From an uncultured bacterium (GTDB lineage Bacteria; Planctomycetota; Phycisphaerae; Phycisphaerales; SM1A02), in the NCBI GenBank assembly GCA_903961015.1, contig CAJCCX010000068.1, positions 1 through 32,635 of the forward strand: DNA of 32,635 nt, read 5' to 3'. Below are positions 32,319-32,635 of this stretch, piece by piece. The position numbers were made by a program, and so were the translations under genes. Numbering within the stretch: position 1 is the first letter of the stretch; each line of letters starts with the position of its first letter. The notes below the pieces were generated by a model. That model did no database searches, was not told the origin of the DNA, and saw nothing but the letters and a program-made list of their open reading frames with translations.

Positions 32319-32635
32319 CGAATTTGCAAACCTTTTCCAGTCCAAATTTGCTGGAGCTGGCGTGGCAAACAGATTTCGGTCATAAATCCTCCCGGTTCTG
32401 ATCGCCGTATAAGACGACCATTTGCGTCATGCCAAGTTATTTCCGCACTCTCGTCGATGCCGGGTTGAGTCACGAGCATCCATTGTCCATCTGCAGCGCG
32501 CGTCCAACTTTCCGCTCTTTGAGGCATGCTCATCGAGCGAGGATCAAAGGCATAAAGAGCAAAGTTGAGAGCGGCTTGCTTTTCGTCACGCGGCAAGAGC
32601 TCTCCCAAAACAAGCAACTCAGCTTGCGAAAGATA
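32315..32635 (-). CDS. Partial protein of unknown function (5' end outside window)
   Basis: The frame is open to the right edge of the window, so the start lies beyond 32635; the last 106 codons are present. A TTG at 32617 could be read as a start, but the codons before it (YLSQAE) continue the helix-like sequence, so an upstream start is favoured. No family is recognised. The stop overlaps the next gene by four bases, which suggests that the two are made together. Confidence 0.7.
   Translation of the reverse strand, partial: YLSQAELLVLGELLPRDEKQAALNFALYAFDPRSMSMPQRAESWTRAADGQWMLVTQPGIDESAEITWHDANGRLIRRSEPGGFMTEICLPRQLQQIWTGKGLQIR

Overview
The window reads as chromosome from a member of the Planctomycetota. 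The main marker is the DUF1549/LamG/DUF1553 protein translationally coupled to a Tat-exported DUF1501 protein, a pair expanded almost only in planctomycetes. Further support comes from the many secreted hydrolases, the glycogen debranching enzyme of the GH133 type, the tricorn-like protease and the roughly 50% GC. The class cannot be fixed from sequence alone.

Layout. 1-525: a composite intergenic repeat with no gene. 526-5337 (minus): DUF1501 protein, DUF1549/LamG/DUF1553 protein and a META-domain lipoprotein. 5387-7534 (plus): exported oligopeptidase B-like peptidase. 7535-7948: second repeat copy, then a terminator and tRNA-Gly(GCC) on the minus strand. 8060-11283 (plus): coupled pair of exported phosphodiesterase and sialate O-acetylesterase-like protein. 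11284-11548: third repeat copy. 11549-15100 (minus): tricorn protease homologue. 15168-15254 (minus): tRNA-Ser(UGA). 15280-24158 (minus): compact run prfB, glycogen debranching enzyme, GH63-like glucosidase, hybrid sensor kinase. 24213-28285 (plus): lysS, transglutaminase-like protein and nnrD-like dehydratase, each overlapping the next by 14 nt. 28350-29372 (plus): YhaM-like OB/HD protein. 29373-32635 (minus): unknown protein, family 2 glycosyltransferase and two unknown proteins, the last cut by the window edge.

How the genes work together. The left half is mainly an exported degradative set: two peptidases, a phosphodiesterase, a sugar O-acetylesterase and planctomycete surface proteins. 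The middle holds an alpha-glucan module in which a membrane-bound hybrid kinase is translationally coupled to a glucosidase and lies downstream of a debranching enzyme. prfB heads this run and carries an in-frame UAA, with a CUU-UAA-C slip site that restores the full RF2, so release-factor autoregulation may sit at the head of the run. The right half is housekeeping (LysRS, nicotinamide nucleotide repair, RNA processing).

The least explained signal is a family of mosaic, inverted-repeat-bearing elements at 1-478, 7609-7752 and 11291-11533. Two copies lie between convergent genes, and the first lies just beyond the 3' end of a gene. Two copies share a perfectly conserved two-tier hairpin with diverged internal loops. 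No defence system, CRISPR array, insertion sequence or prophage was seen.
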